Source: Bacteroides sp. (lineage in GTDB: Bacteria; Bacteroidota; Bacteroidia; Bacteroidales; Bacteroidaceae). Taken from it: a stretch of DNA of 61,210 nt. The stretch is taken from NCBI RefSeq assembly GCF_028690125.1, contig NZ_JAQVBV010000032.1, forward strand, positions 1 through 61,210. The letters are read 5' to 3'. How positions within the stretch are numbered: the first letter of the stretch is position 1; each line of letters opens with the position of its first letter. A program made the position numbers and the translations under genes. Shown piece by piece: positions 25,870-36,193 of the stretch. The notes under the pieces were generated by a model. The model worked only from the letters and a program-made list of their open reading frames with translations, made no database searches and was not told the DNA's origin.

Positions 25870-26397
25870 ATGGCAAAGAAAGTAGCAGTTTTAGCAGTGA
25901 ATCCGGTAAATGGTTGTGGACTATTTCAATATCTGGAAGCTTTTTTCGAGAATGGTATTTCATATACGGTATTTGCCGTATCGGATCAGAAAGAAATCAA
26001 AACGAACTCAGGAATCAGTCTGACAGTAGATGACGTAATTGCCAATCTGAAAGGACACGAAGATGAGTTTGACGCACTTGTGTTCTCTTGTGGAGACGCA
26101 GTACCTGTATTCCGTGAAAACGCGAATAAACCTTATAACGTAGACTTAATGGAAGTAATCCATACTTTCGGAGAGAAAGGGAAAATTATGATTGGACATT
26201 GTGCCGGAGCAATGATGTTTGATTTTGCAGGTATAACGAAAGGAAAGAAAGTAGCAGTTCATCCGTTAGCCAAACCGGCTATTCAGAATGGTACCGCTAC
26301 TGATGAAAAATCAGAAATAGACGGAAACTTTTTCACGGCACAAGATGAAAATACAATTTGGAGCATGATGCCGCAAATTATAGAAGCATTGAAATAA
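25870..26397 (+). CDS. DJ-1/PfpI-superfamily protein
   Basis: A 175-residue class I glutamine amidotransferase-like protein. The nucleophile elbow is IGHCAGAMMF with Cys111, and the acidic partner is probably in the N-terminal part. Members act as glyoxalases, deglycases or chaperones under electrophile stress. The start at 25870 gives the standard MAKKVAVLAVNPV beginning; an upstream ATG adds a leader unlike the family. Divergence from HxlR suggests control by that regulator. Confidence 0.87.
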   Translation: MAKKVAVLAVNPVNGCGLFQYLEAFFENGISYTVFAVSDQKEIKTNSGISLTVDDVIANLKGHEDEFDALVFSCGDAVPVFRENANKPYNVDLMEVIHTFGEKGKIMIGHCAGAMMFDFAGITKGKKVAVHPLAKPAIQNGTATDEKSEIDGNFFTAQDENTIWSMMPQIIEALK

Positions 26398-26439
26398 AAA
26401 TAGGCTAATCCGGAAAAAACATACGTTTCTGATTACGAT

Positions 26440-26484
26440 AATTCCGGGACTAACCTTTAATCAACAGGAAAGTGTCCCGGAATT
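26440..26484 (+). terminator. Hairpin after the DJ-1/PfpI gene
   Basis: AATTCCGGGAC (26440-26450) pairs perfectly with GTCCCGGAATT (26474-26484) over a 23-base loop, followed by TAGTATTCTTG. It starts 43 bases past the stop codon. Nothing else is seen in the spacer 26485-26770 apart from the promoter below. Confidence 0.6.
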
Positions 26485-26770
26485 TAGTATTCTTGCCAAT
26501 TAGCATTGATAAATCACAGTTGCAATAGCACCTGACAGACTTCATTTCAAAATAAATATTTAAAACAAATAATTATACAAACAGCCTCAGGAGTAATTCT
26601 TATTACAGCCTTTTATGCAATCTTTCTCTTCTATTAGATGTATTGCTCCTATACCTATCCTATATTCTCTTTGAATATAAAATAGATTTTTATTCAGATT
26701 TTATATTAAATTCATTCCTTTTCAACCCTCTTTTTAGTATTAAAAACACTTTTAATTCATTTATTATTAG

Positions 26771-26778
26771 TATTTTTG
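26771..26778 (+). promoter_or_regulatory. -7 element of the hybrid sensor kinase gene
   Basis: TATTTTTG, 42 bases before the start at 26820, matches TAnnTTTG. Confidence 0.55.
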
Positions 26779-26819
26779 CACTTACATAAACAAAGTGGCA
26801 ACAATGCTCGAATTATTTT

Positions 26820-29800
26820 ATGACAAACAGTTTTTTTTATAAACAAATAGTCAAAGTACTATTACCTCTTTTTTATCTATGCTTATTCTACGTTAATCCA
26901 TTATTTGCACAAAAGGATTCCGTAATGGTAAACGATTACATTCTAATCATCAACTCGTATACTGAAGCTACTCCCTGGAGTGTACGAATGATTTCGACTG
27001 TAACAGAATACACACAAAACCTTCCTCAGTTAGGACTTTATACCGAACACATGAATTTGCTGATGATGGATAATGACGCAGTTCTACAAGAATTTAAAGA
27101 TACAATATTCACAAAGTACAAACACCACCCTCCCCGCATAATATTACTTTTGGGAAATTCTGCACTCATGCTGAGAGATGATATCAGAAAAGAATGGGGA
27201 GATATACCAATCATGCTTTGTGGAGAAGAGGATTACTTTGGTCCACAAAAATCGTATCTTGAAAAAAAACCAATTGCTTTATCCGACCGTATTCCGGTTA
27301 CAGAACTGGCAAAACCTTATAACTTAGTATTCTTATACTCAGATCTATTTATACGGGAAAATATAGAATTGGTGTGCCAAATGATTCCAAACATGAAGAA
27401 ATTCATCTTTATTGGAGATGGGCAACAAATCAACCAAACTAATAACCTCGTCATTCAGGAAGAACTGGCTAAGAAACATCCGGATGTTACTTATCAATTC
27501 CTTTCTCCGGAAAAGATTGTAGTAAACCAATTAATGGATTCTCTTTATGCCATCGACTCTAAAACGACGGGAGTGCTTTATTCATCCTGGTCCTTCAAAC
27601 AGACGTTTGCAGGTAACACTTCGTTATCTACTAATTCACATAATCTTATCGGAACGACTTCCGCACCTTTGTTTGCAATCGGTCTGATCACTCTCAAAGA
27701 TTATAGAGGGGGAATGATAGGTGGGTATGGCTACGATCAGGATGTATATAATGCGAAGATTACACAAATTATAGAAGAAATATTAGAAGGTAAACAAGCT
27801 CGTGATATTCCTTTTTATTTGCCTTCAGACGGTGCTCCAATTATGAACTATGAAGTACTGAAACGTAAAGGTATCCCTCTCTCTTTCTGTCCAGAAGGAA
27901 CTATTTTCTTCAACAGACCTCCTACCTTCTGGGAGCAATACAACTATTTTTTATTGGGAACAATTGTATGTATTATCCTGCTTATTTTATTCTTTCAATA
28001 CCGCATCCATCACCTAAACAATCTGAAAAAGGCTCAAAAAAAAGAAATAGAGGTCATGGCGACCTACAGAAATCTGATTAACAATATGCCGATACTCTAT
28101 ATGCAGGAAGAGTTAATTACTAATGAGAAAGGTGAGCCTGTTGATTTGATATACCGGAATGTGAATTCTTTTTTTGAAAAAAACTTCTACCCCAAAGAAA
28201 AGGTGATAGGCAGGAATGCTAGTGAAATCTTCCCTGAATCAATGCAGGAGTTTCTACATTTCATTAAAATATCACTGGATGAAAACAGAGCAATCACATT
28301 CCCATATTACTTTAAACAAATAGATACTTTTTATGATGTAGTGTTAAAGGGTACAAACCAAAGTAATATTATTGATATATTTTGCGTTGATAGCACTGAA
28401 CTTCATAAAGTGCAGCAGAAATTAAGTGCAACCAATAATAAACTGGCTATGGCATTGGATGTTGCTAATATTGTACCGTGGAAATGGGATTTATTAAGCA
28501 AAACTATACTTTGTGATATAAACAGACCAATAGAGTTAAGTACTCAAGAAAATGATGTAAACGAAGAACAATTGGCAGTACCCGACTCTCAATACTTTGC
28601 CAAAATATTTAAAGAAGATCGTGAACGGGTGGAAAAAGCTTATGACGACTTAGTTGAAGGTCGCTCTGACAAAGTGAAAGAAGAATATCGTGTAGTCACT
28701 GTAAACAACCATTTACACAGTATAGACTGGGTGGAGGCACAAGCTGCTGTAGAAACACGTGATGAGAATGGAAAACCAATTACTTTGGTAGGCTCTTCTC
28801 TTGTTATCACCAAACGGAAAAAGATGGAAATGGAACTGACTACAGCAAGAGACCGCGCAGAAGAATCGAACCGACTGAAATCTGCTTTCCTGGCAAATAT
28901 GAGCCATGAAATACGTACACCTCTTAACGCAATTGTAGGTTTCTCCGGTATACTGGCATCAACGGACGAAGAACAAGAAAAGCAAGAATATGTAAGTATC
29001 ATTGAGAACAATAATACGCTATTGTTGCAACTGATCAGCGATATCCTCGATTTATCAAAGATTGAAGCTGGAACTTTGGAATTTCAATACTCTGATATCG
29101 AATTGAATACAACTATGAGCGAACTGGTTAATTCTCTTCGTTTCAAACTTAAATCGGATAAAGTACAATTAAATTTTATTCCTAATATAGAGTCTTGCTT
29201 CATTCATACAGAAAAAAACAGGTTATCGCAATTACTCATCAACCTGATAACTAATGCTATTAAATTTACGACTGAAGGAAGCATCAATTTTGGTTATGAA
29301 CTCCGCGATAAAGAAGTCTATTTTTATGTAACCGATACCGGATGCGGAATCCCTTATGACAAACAAAAAAATATTTTTGCCCGTTTTGTGAAGTTAAACA
29401 ATTTTGCACAAGGTACAGGCTTAGGGTTATCTATCTGTCAAACATTGGTAGAACACATGGGGGGCAGTATCGGAGTGGAATCGGAAGAAGGCAAAGGCTC
29501 TACATTCTGGTTTACACTTCCTTATAAACCGGCAAACGCAACTGATGATAGCATAAAAAAAAACGATATTGAACCTATCACTATAGAAAAAAACAAGTTT
29601 ACTATTCTGATTGCCGAAGATAATGAAAGTAATTACAAACTATTTGCCTCTATACTAAAAGAAGAATATCAATTGATTCATGCCTGGAATGGAGAAGAAG
29701 CTGTAGAAATGTTCAAGAAATATAATCCGCAGATTATATTGATGGATATCAATATGCCCGTCATGGATGGATACGAAGCGACTCGGGAAATCCGCAAATA

Positions 29801-29966
29801 TTCGGCAAAAGTCCCCATTATCGCTGTCACTGCTTTTGCATATGCTTCTGACGAACAGAAAGTCATGGAAAATGGCTTCGACGGTTATATGCCTAAACCG
29901 ATTAATGCACGCCAACTAAAAGCTCAATTGACGGACATTATGAAAAAACGTATCATTTTATTGTAA
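26820..29966 (+). CDS. Hybrid sensor histidine kinase with periplasmic binding-like domain
   Basis: A 1048-residue inner-membrane protein: signal peptide (1-30), a periplasmic domain (about 35-370) resembling ABC-type substrate-binding proteins, one membrane span (about 376-396), two PAS-like domains (about 410-525 and 535-660), histidine kinase dimerisation domain with His696 in NMSHEIRTPL, an ATPase domain with DTGCGIP and GTGLGLSI boxes, and a C-terminal receiver domain with Asp976 in ILMDINMPVMDG. No DNA-binding domain follows, so it is not a classical Bacteroides one-piece hybrid regulator; the output partner must be elsewhere. It converges with the LytTR gene after 14 bases. Confidence 0.93.
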   Translation: MTNSFFYKQIVKVLLPLFYLCLFYVNPLFAQKDSVMVNDYILIINSYTEATPWSVRMISTVTEYTQNLPQLGLYTEHMNLLMMDNDAVLQEFKDTIFTKYKHHPPRIILLLGNSALMLRDDIRKEWGDIPIMLCGEEDYFGPQKSYLEKKPIALSDRIPVTELAKPYNLVFLYSDLFIRENIELVCQMIPNMKKFIFIGDGQQINQTNNLVIQEELAKKHPDVTYQFLSPEKIVVNQLMDSLYAIDSKTTGVLYSSWSFKQTFAGNTSLSTNSHNLIGTTSAPLFAIGLITLKDYRGGMIGGYGYDQDVYNAKITQIIEEILEGKQARDIPFYLPSDGAPIMNYEVLKRKGIPLSFCPEGTIFFNRPPTFWEQYNYFLLGTIVCIILLILFFQYRIHHLNNLKKAQKKEIEVMATYRNLINNMPILYMQEELITNEKGEPVDLIYRNVNSFFEKNFYPKEKVIGRNASEIFPESMQEFLHFIKISLDENRAITFPYYFKQIDTFYDVVLKGTNQSNIIDIFCVDSTELHKVQQKLSATNNKLAMALDVANIVPWKWDLLSKTILCDINRPIELSTQENDVNEEQLAVPDSQYFAKIFKEDRERVEKAYDDLVEGRSDKVKEEYRVVTVNNHLHSIDWVEAQAAVETRDENGKPITLVGSSLVITKRKKMEMELTTARDRAEESNRLKSAFLANMSHEIRTPLNAIVGFSGILASTDEEQEKQEYVSIIENNNTLLLQLISDILDLSKIEAGTLEFQYSDIELNTTMSELVNSLRFKLKSDKVQLNFIPNIESCFIHTEKNRLSQLLINLITNAIKFTTEGSINFGYELRDKEVYFYVTDTGCGIPYDKQKNIFARFVKLNNFAQGTGLGLSICQTLVEHMGGSIGVESEEGKGSTFWFTLPYKPANATDDSIKKNDIEPITIEKNKFTILIAEDNESNYKLFASILKEEYQLIHAWNGEEAVEMFKKYNPQIILMDINMPVMDGYEATREIRKYSAKVPIIAVTAFAYASDEQKVMENGFDGYMPKPINARQLKAQLTDIMKKRIILL

Positions 29967-29980
29967 TATATGGCTCAGGA

Positions 29981-30781
29981 TTAATAATTCAGCCACACTT
30001 TGAATGCCGAAATTTTATCTTTGCTTACAATAATTTTATCTTTAAAGGGGGGGATTACATGTACCACCGCCTTTCCAAGAAAATAAGGTTCAATACGCTG
30101 AATGGCATCCACGCAAACCAATGTTTGACGATTAGTCCGGAAGAAAACATCCGGATCTAACTGCTCACAAAGTTTATCCAACGCAAAGTCAAGAACATAT
30201 TCCTTATTATTCTTAGTCACTACAAAAGTAAGTTTATTTTCTGAGTAGAAATAGGCTACATCATTTACTGCCAACGTAAAAAGCTTATTGCCGGAAGAAA
30301 TAAGGAAACGGGTACGGTATCTCTTGCTTTCCGCTGCCGAGAGTCCCTGAGTATCGGATAAGCTCTCCAGTACCTCCAATATCCGGTTCTCACGATTAAA
30401 ATCACGTATATATTTCTCCGTCAGGTTTTCAAAACGTTCAATGGTTTGCAATAAACGCTCCTGATGAATAGGTTTCAGCAGATAGTCAATACTATTTATA
30501 GTGAAAGCCCGAACAGCATATTCGTCATAAGCCGTTGTAAAAACAATCAGGCTATCGGGACGAGCTTGTTCAATAAACATAAACGAGTTTCCGTCGGTCA
30601 ATTGAATGTCCAGAAACAAAATATCCGGATGAGGATTGGATTGGAACCATTCAACAGATTCTTCGATAGTGCCCGGCAAAATCCTTACCTCCCAGTCAGG
30701 ACGCAATGATTGTATCATCTCGTGTAGCAGACGTGCTGCCGGTACTTCATCTTCTATAATAGCGGCTATTATCTTATTCAT
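29981..30781 (-). CDS. LytTR-type response regulator
   Basis: A 266-residue regulator with an N-terminal receiver domain (phosphoacceptor Asp58 in DILFLDIQL, Lys in YLLKPI) and a C-terminal LytTR DNA-binding domain (about 155-266). Its start overlaps the stop of the LytS-type sensor gene by four bases, so the two are translated together. It closes the five-gene unit that begins with an RND efflux adaptor, suggesting that it controls these efflux genes. Confidence 0.93.
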   Translation of the reverse strand: MNKIIAAIIEDEVPAARLLHEMIQSLRPDWEVRILPGTIEESVEWFQSNPHPDILFLDIQLTDGNSFMFIEQARPDSLIVFTTAYDEYAVRAFTINSIDYLLKPIHQERLLQTIERFENLTEKYIRDFNRENRILEVLESLSDTQGLSAAESKRYRTRFLISSGNKLFTLAVNDVAYFYSENKLTFVVTKNNKEYVLDFALDKLCEQLDPDVFFRTNRQTLVCVDAIQRIEPYFLGKAVVHVIPPFKDKIIVSKDKISAFKVWLNY

Positions 30782-31830
30782 TGAAGCAAAGGTATTTTTA
30801 CGATAAATTTGTCTGATTCTTGTTCAATCACAATGCTTTTATTACAAAGGAGTTTGTAACGGGCTGAAAGATTATTCAATCCCATTCCTGAAGTACTCCC
30901 GCATTTTTTAGGACGGACAACATTACTGATAATCAGTCCGAGCGGTTCTTCAATACCTGTCAATTCAATAACCATTGGCTTTCCCGAATGAATCACATTA
31001 TGCTTGATGACATTTTCCACCAATAACTGAAGAGTCAAAGGAGGCAATTTCATCTCTTTCCATTCGGCAGGGATATGGTTGTGAACATGAATACAGTCTC
31101 CCAAGCGCACCTGATGAAGAAATATATAGGAATCGAGAAACCCCAATTCATCTTGCAGTGTAGCCAAGCGTTGATTCTGGCACTGAAGAATATAACGATA
31201 TACATCGGAAAGATGCTGTGTGAATAGTTCCGCATTTTTGGGATTGTATCTGATTTCAGAAATCAATGTATTCAAGCTATTGAACAAGAAATGAGGATTC
31301 AATTGATTTTGAAGAGCCGTATAACGAGCAATATTGTTTTCTTCCTGCAATGCCGCCGCTTGCTTTTGGAGTTTAAGAGTATGCTGCATAGTTCGATTGG
31401 CTAGCAGTAACCCAAGAATAACGAGTTCTGCCAACCAAACGATTATCAAGATTCTCCATCCGCCGTGAGGAAACACAAACGGACGGGAAACTCCGACTAA
31501 GAACTTAGCAGTTACCAGCAAACTATAATTGAGCAGGAAAAACATCAGCATGACCATCGCATAAACGAAAATCAGTTTCCAGCGACGATGAAGATTTACC
31601 GAATATTGATTATCTATCCAAGTGCTTAAACGAATAGTAGAATATCCCAAAAGATTAAAGGCTATGATAAAGAACAACAATGTTCCTACCGAATAGAGAG
31701 CATCGGACACTTTATCGGAGAATCCCGCATAGTTGGCTAGTAAAAAAAAGGAAAATACGCCTAACCCTGAAAACAGGCTACTATACAATATGTGGTTCTG
31801 TTTTATACTCATACGGTTCTTTTCAGACAA
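30778..31830 (-). CDS. LytS/YesM-type sensor histidine kinase
   Basis: A 350-residue sensor with four membrane spans (about 12-150), a short coiled coil and a His_kinase domain with His180 in NQLNPHFLFNSLNTL and an ATP-binding region containing LVENVIKHN and MGLNNLSARY. There is no large outside domain, so it probably senses within or near the membrane. It follows the TolC-type gene after 12 bases and overlaps its response-regulator gene. Confidence 0.92.
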   Translation of the reverse strand: MSEKNRMSIKQNHILYSSLFSGLGVFSFFLLANYAGFSDKVSDALYSVGTLLFFIIAFNLLGYSTIRLSTWIDNQYSVNLHRRWKLIFVYAMVMLMFFLLNYSLLVTAKFLVGVSRPFVFPHGGWRILIIVWLAELVILGLLLANRTMQHTLKLQKQAAALQEENNIARYTALQNQLNPHFLFNSLNTLISEIRYNPKNAELFTQHLSDVYRYILQCQNQRLATLQDELGFLDSYIFLHQVRLGDCIHVHNHIPAEWKEMKLPPLTLQLLVENVIKHNVIHSGKPMVIELTGIEEPLGLIISNVVRPKKCGSTSGMGLNNLSARYKLLCNKSIVIEQESDKFIVKIPLLQ

Positions 31831-31842
31831 AGTTACTGTTTT

Positions 31843-33147
31843 TTATCGATTTTCATACCCATGAAGAGCTTTTATTAATTCCGAGTAATGCCCCTGCGCT
31901 GCGGCTTTTGCCTGCACATAATTTACTTGTGATGTTTGCCGATAAGTCTGCGCATCTATTACCTCCACCACAGATACTTTTCCCTCATTGTAACGTTCCA
32001 CTGCCTTTGCTTCATTTTCTTCTGCCTTTGCAAGCGAACTTTCACTCAAGCGTACCCGTTCGATAGCTTGCGACAAAGCTTTACGTGCTATGCCAACTTC
32101 CAGTTCCACCTGATCTGCCACTTTATTCAAATTATCCTCTGCTATACCTATACGAAGCGAAGAAGCACGCTTTTCACTCCGTCGTTTCCCCCACTCAAAG
32201 ATAGGTACGGAAACTTTGGCATAAACTGCATAATTAGGGTCCAGATCTTTTTTAAAATTATACCCGGGAGATGAATAACTTCCATCTATTCCCACATAAA
32301 ACTGAGGTTTGAATTGTGAATCATTCAATTTTTTTGTGCTTTCGGCTATACGAATACGGTCATGAGCCACACCAATCTCCGGACGCCCCATACCCGTGGC
32401 AAGCCACAATGAATCATTAACAACAACCATCGGTATCTGAGAATCCAATTCTGTGGATTGTTCCAACTGTATACCGATCATAGAGTTTAATGCCATCCTA
32501 CCAGTCTCAAAGTTACTTTGTGCCTGAAGTAATTGATACTCTGCCTCATTCAATTTCACTTCCGCCATCAACAGGTCTTGCGGATCTACAAACCCAACTT
32601 CTACCCGCTCCTTAATGGTCTTTACTAAAGCAGCCATCGAATTACGAAAATCTTCTGCCACTGAAACGATTTCCAACCGACCTACAGCACTCCAATACTG
32701 AATATCCGTCTGATAGCAAACAGCATCATTCAGAACTTTGGACTGATTACCAGCCAAAGACTGCTGGTGTTGCGCCATCCGAATGGATTCCAAAAGACGA
32801 CCTCCCGTATAAACCGGTTGCAATAAAGAAAGAGAGCCTCCATAGTTCAATTGTTTTCCTTCTATTGTCTTCGATAATCCAAGAGAAGGAACATCCAACG
32901 AAAGTTCTAAAGGATTCCCTGTATATTGGAAATTTGCAGCACCGGAAAGTTTTGGTTTCAAATCGGCACGTGCCGATTTCTCGACTTCCATACTGGCGGC
33001 AATATTCTTTTCAGCAGCTTTCAGGTCGTGATTGTAGTCCAATGCCATCACCCTATATTTCTCTAACAAAGAACTTTGCTGGGCTAATACAGGCAAGGAC
33101 AAACAAACACTTCCGGAAAACAACAAACAAACTATTATTTTTTTCAT
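31843..33147 (-). CDS. TolC-family outer-membrane efflux channel
   Basis: A 434-residue outer-membrane factor with a signal peptide (cleaved after about 22, VLAQ), two OEP repeats of long alpha-helical segments and the repeated pattern around MNSMIGI and ERYNEGKVSVVEVIDAQ. It starts two bases after the RND pump gene, with a good ribosome site (AAAGGAAG) in the end of that gene. It forms the exit duct of the tripartite pump. Confidence 0.93.
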   Translation of the reverse strand: MKKIIVCLLFSGSVCLSLPVLAQQSSLLEKYRVMALDYNHDLKAAEKNIAASMEVEKSARADLKPKLSGAANFQYTGNPLELSLDVPSLGLSKTIEGKQLNYGGSLSLLQPVYTGGRLLESIRMAQHQQSLAGNQSKVLNDAVCYQTDIQYWSAVGRLEIVSVAEDFRNSMAALVKTIKERVEVGFVDPQDLLMAEVKLNEAEYQLLQAQSNFETGRMALNSMIGIQLEQSTELDSQIPMVVVNDSLWLATGMGRPEIGVAHDRIRIAESTKKLNDSQFKPQFYVGIDGSYSSPGYNFKKDLDPNYAVYAKVSVPIFEWGKRRSEKRASSLRIGIAEDNLNKVADQVELEVGIARKALSQAIERVRLSESSLAKAEENEAKAVERYNEGKVSVVEVIDAQTYRQTSQVNYVQAKAAAQGHYSELIKALHGYENR

Positions 33148-33149
33148 CT

Positions 33150-36100
33150 TTATCTTCCTTTTACTTTATAAAACATAGCATACAATGCAGGGGTCACAAA
33201 TAATGTCAGCCCTGTGGCAAAGGTTAGTCCGAATATAATAGTAGCAGCCATGCCTCCGAATGCTACATCGAATAATAGTGGAACCATACCGAAAATGGTA
33301 GTGGTAGCCGCCATCAATACCGGACGGGTTCGGGAGACTGTTGCCTCAATAATTGATGTATACAAGTCTATACCACTTCGATGCTGGACGTTGATCTCAT
33401 CAATCAATACTATTACATTCTTTATAATCATACCTAGCAATCCCAACCAACCTGCTATCGGGAAGAAACCGAAATCAAAGCCTGTCAATAGCATACCGAC
33501 TGCAATACCTATCACTGACAAAGGCAGGACGCATATAATAATTATCGGTTCGCGGAAATTACCAAATAAAGCAACCAGAATCACTACCAATGCAAGAAAT
33601 GCCAACGGGAAATATTTAGCAACTGCCTGCATTGCCTCGCTCTGGTCTTTATATTGAGCATCCCAAAAGAAGGTATACCCTTCAGGTAGTTGAATGCTTT
33701 CAATCTCTTTCCTGATTTCTCCATGTACTTCGGACATGGTATATTCCGGTTTCACGCCACACATAGCTGCCATAGACAACTGTCGGTTGTAGGTTCTTAT
33801 CTGCGGAAATTCCCAGGTCGTTTCAATCTGCTCAGTCACTTGTGAGAGCGGAGCGGACTTTTCACCATTCCAGACAGAAAAATCTCCCAGAGAATTTGCA
33901 TCCATAATATCTATATTATCCGATTTTAGCACAACCGGAACTTTCTTTTCATCATCTCGATAAATACCAACAGGCAAGCCATCGTTTATAGACTTAACGG
34001 ACTCCATCATGGAGGCTTTCGTTATTCCCAACGCACCGGCTTTTACCGGATCATATACCGGACGTATCATCATAGACATATTCCCCCATTCATTACGGGC
34101 GTCCGCTACTTTGGGGTTTCGGCGCATGATTTCAATAGCCTGTCCCGTCAATGAATCGAGTACTGCGGGATCAGGTCCCAAGAAACGAGCTTCAATGACT
34201 GCTTCCGCCAGCGGACTCAATTCGAACTTATTTACTTTGATCAACGGTTCGGGATATTTAGCCGAAATTGAATCCTGTAAACGAGCATGTAATTTGCGAG
34301 ATAATTTAGAAGTCTTGCACTTTACCAATATTTGTGCATAATTAGGCTGAGGTCCGAAAGATACATTCGACAAGTAATAACGTGGAGGTGTGCGACCGAT
34401 ATAGGTAGATACCATTTCCGTTTCTTCCTGTTCCTGAATATAAGATGCCATCTCTACAGCCATTCTGTCCGTTTCCTCTATTTGCGTTCCTTCAGGCAGC
34501 CACATATCTAGCGTGAAATACTGCTTATCCAATGCAGGAACGAAGACTTTCGGAATAAACTTAAAACTCCAGGCCGCCAACACAAGCATTATGACCATGC
34601 AACCGACCGTTGCATAGCGACGACGAATCACCCAACGTAAAGAAGCCCGGAACTTATCGTAATATTTACCAGAGAAAAGTGCTGCCTTAAGTTCGTTGGG
34701 TCTCGGCCGACGAACAAACTCCTGAATGAAAAAAGGAGTCTGGGTCAGCGCAAAGACCCAACTGAACATCAGCGAAACGCCGATCACAACAACTAAGGAT
34801 GACAGTAATTCACCTGTAATATGAGGTGAATAATATATTGGTAGAAAAGTAAGAATCGCAATGACCGTTGCTGCCAATAGTGGTAATGCAGTGGAAGAAC
34901 AAGCTCTCAAAATAGCCACTCGTTTACGCATTCCTCTTTGCATATTGACTAATACCGAATCGGATACAACAATCGCATTATCGACAAGCATACCCATCGC
35001 AATAATAATGGCGGCAAGTGACATACGTTGTAAAGCAATTCCTTGGGAAAGCATCACAATCAATGTGGCAAAAATAGAGAATATCAGACCACTACCTATC
35101 AAAATACCATTTTTGAATCCGATAAAGAACAACAAAATAGCAATTACCGTTACTACTGAAATAATCAGATTCCAGATAAATCCTTGATTTGCAACTGCCG
35201 ATTCATAGCCTTGATCATAAATGGTTTGCAACTCGTAGCCTTCAGGCATTATCTCTATAAACTCATCAATCTTTACTTTTACGGCTTCTGCCATATCAAC
35301 TACATTGCCTGTTGGCACAGTAGAAATGGCTATACCTATTGCCGGTTTCCCATCAATCCGCATTTTATTACCGGAAGGAGTCTGATAACTCTCTTTCACT
35401 TCAGCAATATCTGCTAAACGGAAATGCTCACCTGTACGTGATACAATGGTCATATCCCGAATATCATCCAATGAATAAAAGTTTCCCGTAGATTCAATAC
35501 GTATTCTGTTTACTCCGGCATCTATTCCTCCGGCATCCACAACTCTATTTTGAGCATCAAACGCTCGGGATATATCGGCAGTGGTAATTCCGCTTTTTGC
35601 CATAACGGAAGGACTGAGAATGACATCAATAGTAGGAGGCTGTACCCCATAAACTTCTACCTTCGCCACATCCTTTACTTTGAGCAATTCATTCTTGATC
35701 AACTTTGCCTGATCTTCCAATTCCCGGTATGAATAACTTTCTCCGGTAAGTCCGTAGAACACACCCAACACATCACCAAAGTCATCATTCACTACTGAAG
35801 GCCCCGCCCCGGCAGGAAGTTTTGATTGTACATCATTCACTTTCCGGCGAAGCTTATCCCACAACTGTTGCATTTCGTCCGCACGGATTTCTTTTTTCAC
35901 ATAGACTGTAATTTTAGAAAGTCCGGCACGGTTTTCTGTTTTTAAGTAATATAACTCACCCAGCGACTGAATAGATTCCTCCAGCACATCTGTCACCTGA
36001 GATTGAACTTCGGAAGGAGAAGCTCCGGGATAAGGAGTCAGTACCAATGCCTGTTTAATAGTAAACGGAGCATCTTCCAACTTTCCCATTTTGACATACG

Positions 36101-36182
36101 CCAATAACCCGCCTCCTAATATCAGTATTAATAGCAGAATGGTCACCGACCGCTTCTGCAAGAAATATTTTACAAACTTCAT
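33150..36182 (-). CDS. RND-type efflux pump (AcrB family)
   Basis: A 1010-residue inner-membrane pump with 12 membrane spans and two large periplasmic loops. It starts with the family pattern of one span near the N-terminus followed by PGASPSEVQSQVTD, and carries a conserved Asp of the proton path in the fourth span (GMLVDNAIVVSDS). The length is normal for hydrophobe/amphiphile pumps. It lies between its adaptor (11-base gap) and the TolC gene. The substrate is unknown: drugs, bile acids and detergents are possible in a gut organism. Confidence 0.95.
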   Translation of the reverse strand: MKFVKYFLQKRSVTILLLILILGGGLLAYVKMGKLEDAPFTIKQALVLTPYPGASPSEVQSQVTDVLEESIQSLGELYYLKTENRAGLSKITVYVKKEIRADEMQQLWDKLRRKVNDVQSKLPAGAGPSVVNDDFGDVLGVFYGLTGESYSYRELEDQAKLIKNELLKVKDVAKVEVYGVQPPTIDVILSPSVMAKSGITTADISRAFDAQNRVVDAGGIDAGVNRIRIESTGNFYSLDDIRDMTIVSRTGEHFRLADIAEVKESYQTPSGNKMRIDGKPAIGIAISTVPTGNVVDMAEAVKVKIDEFIEIMPEGYELQTIYDQGYESAVANQGFIWNLIISVVTVIAILLFFIGFKNGILIGSGLIFSIFATLIVMLSQGIALQRMSLAAIIIAMGMLVDNAIVVSDSVLVNMQRGMRKRVAILRACSSTALPLLAATVIAILTFLPIYYSPHITGELLSSLVVVIGVSLMFSWVFALTQTPFFIQEFVRRPRPNELKAALFSGKYYDKFRASLRWVIRRRYATVGCMVIMLVLAAWSFKFIPKVFVPALDKQYFTLDMWLPEGTQIEETDRMAVEMASYIQEQEETEMVSTYIGRTPPRYYLSNVSFGPQPNYAQILVKCKTSKLSRKLHARLQDSISAKYPEPLIKVNKFELSPLAEAVIEARFLGPDPAVLDSLTGQAIEIMRRNPKVADARNEWGNMSMMIRPVYDPVKAGALGITKASMMESVKSINDGLPVGIYRDDEKKVPVVLKSDNIDIMDANSLGDFSVWNGEKSAPLSQVTEQIETTWEFPQIRTYNRQLSMAAMCGVKPEYTMSEVHGEIRKEIESIQLPEGYTFFWDAQYKDQSEAMQAVAKYFPLAFLALVVILVALFGNFREPIIIICVLPLSVIGIAVGMLLTGFDFGFFPIAGWLGLLGMIIKNVIVLIDEINVQHRSGIDLYTSIIEATVSRTRPVLMAATTTIFGMVPLLFDVAFGGMAATIIFGLTFATGLTLFVTPALYAMFYKVKGR

Positions 36183-36193
36183 ATTTTTCAGAC

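Noticed and set aside
26820..29966. One-piece hybrid two-component regulator for glycan use
   Set aside because: There is no Reg_prop or Y_Y_Y sensor and no AraC-type DNA-binding domain, and no SusC/SusD pair is nearby.
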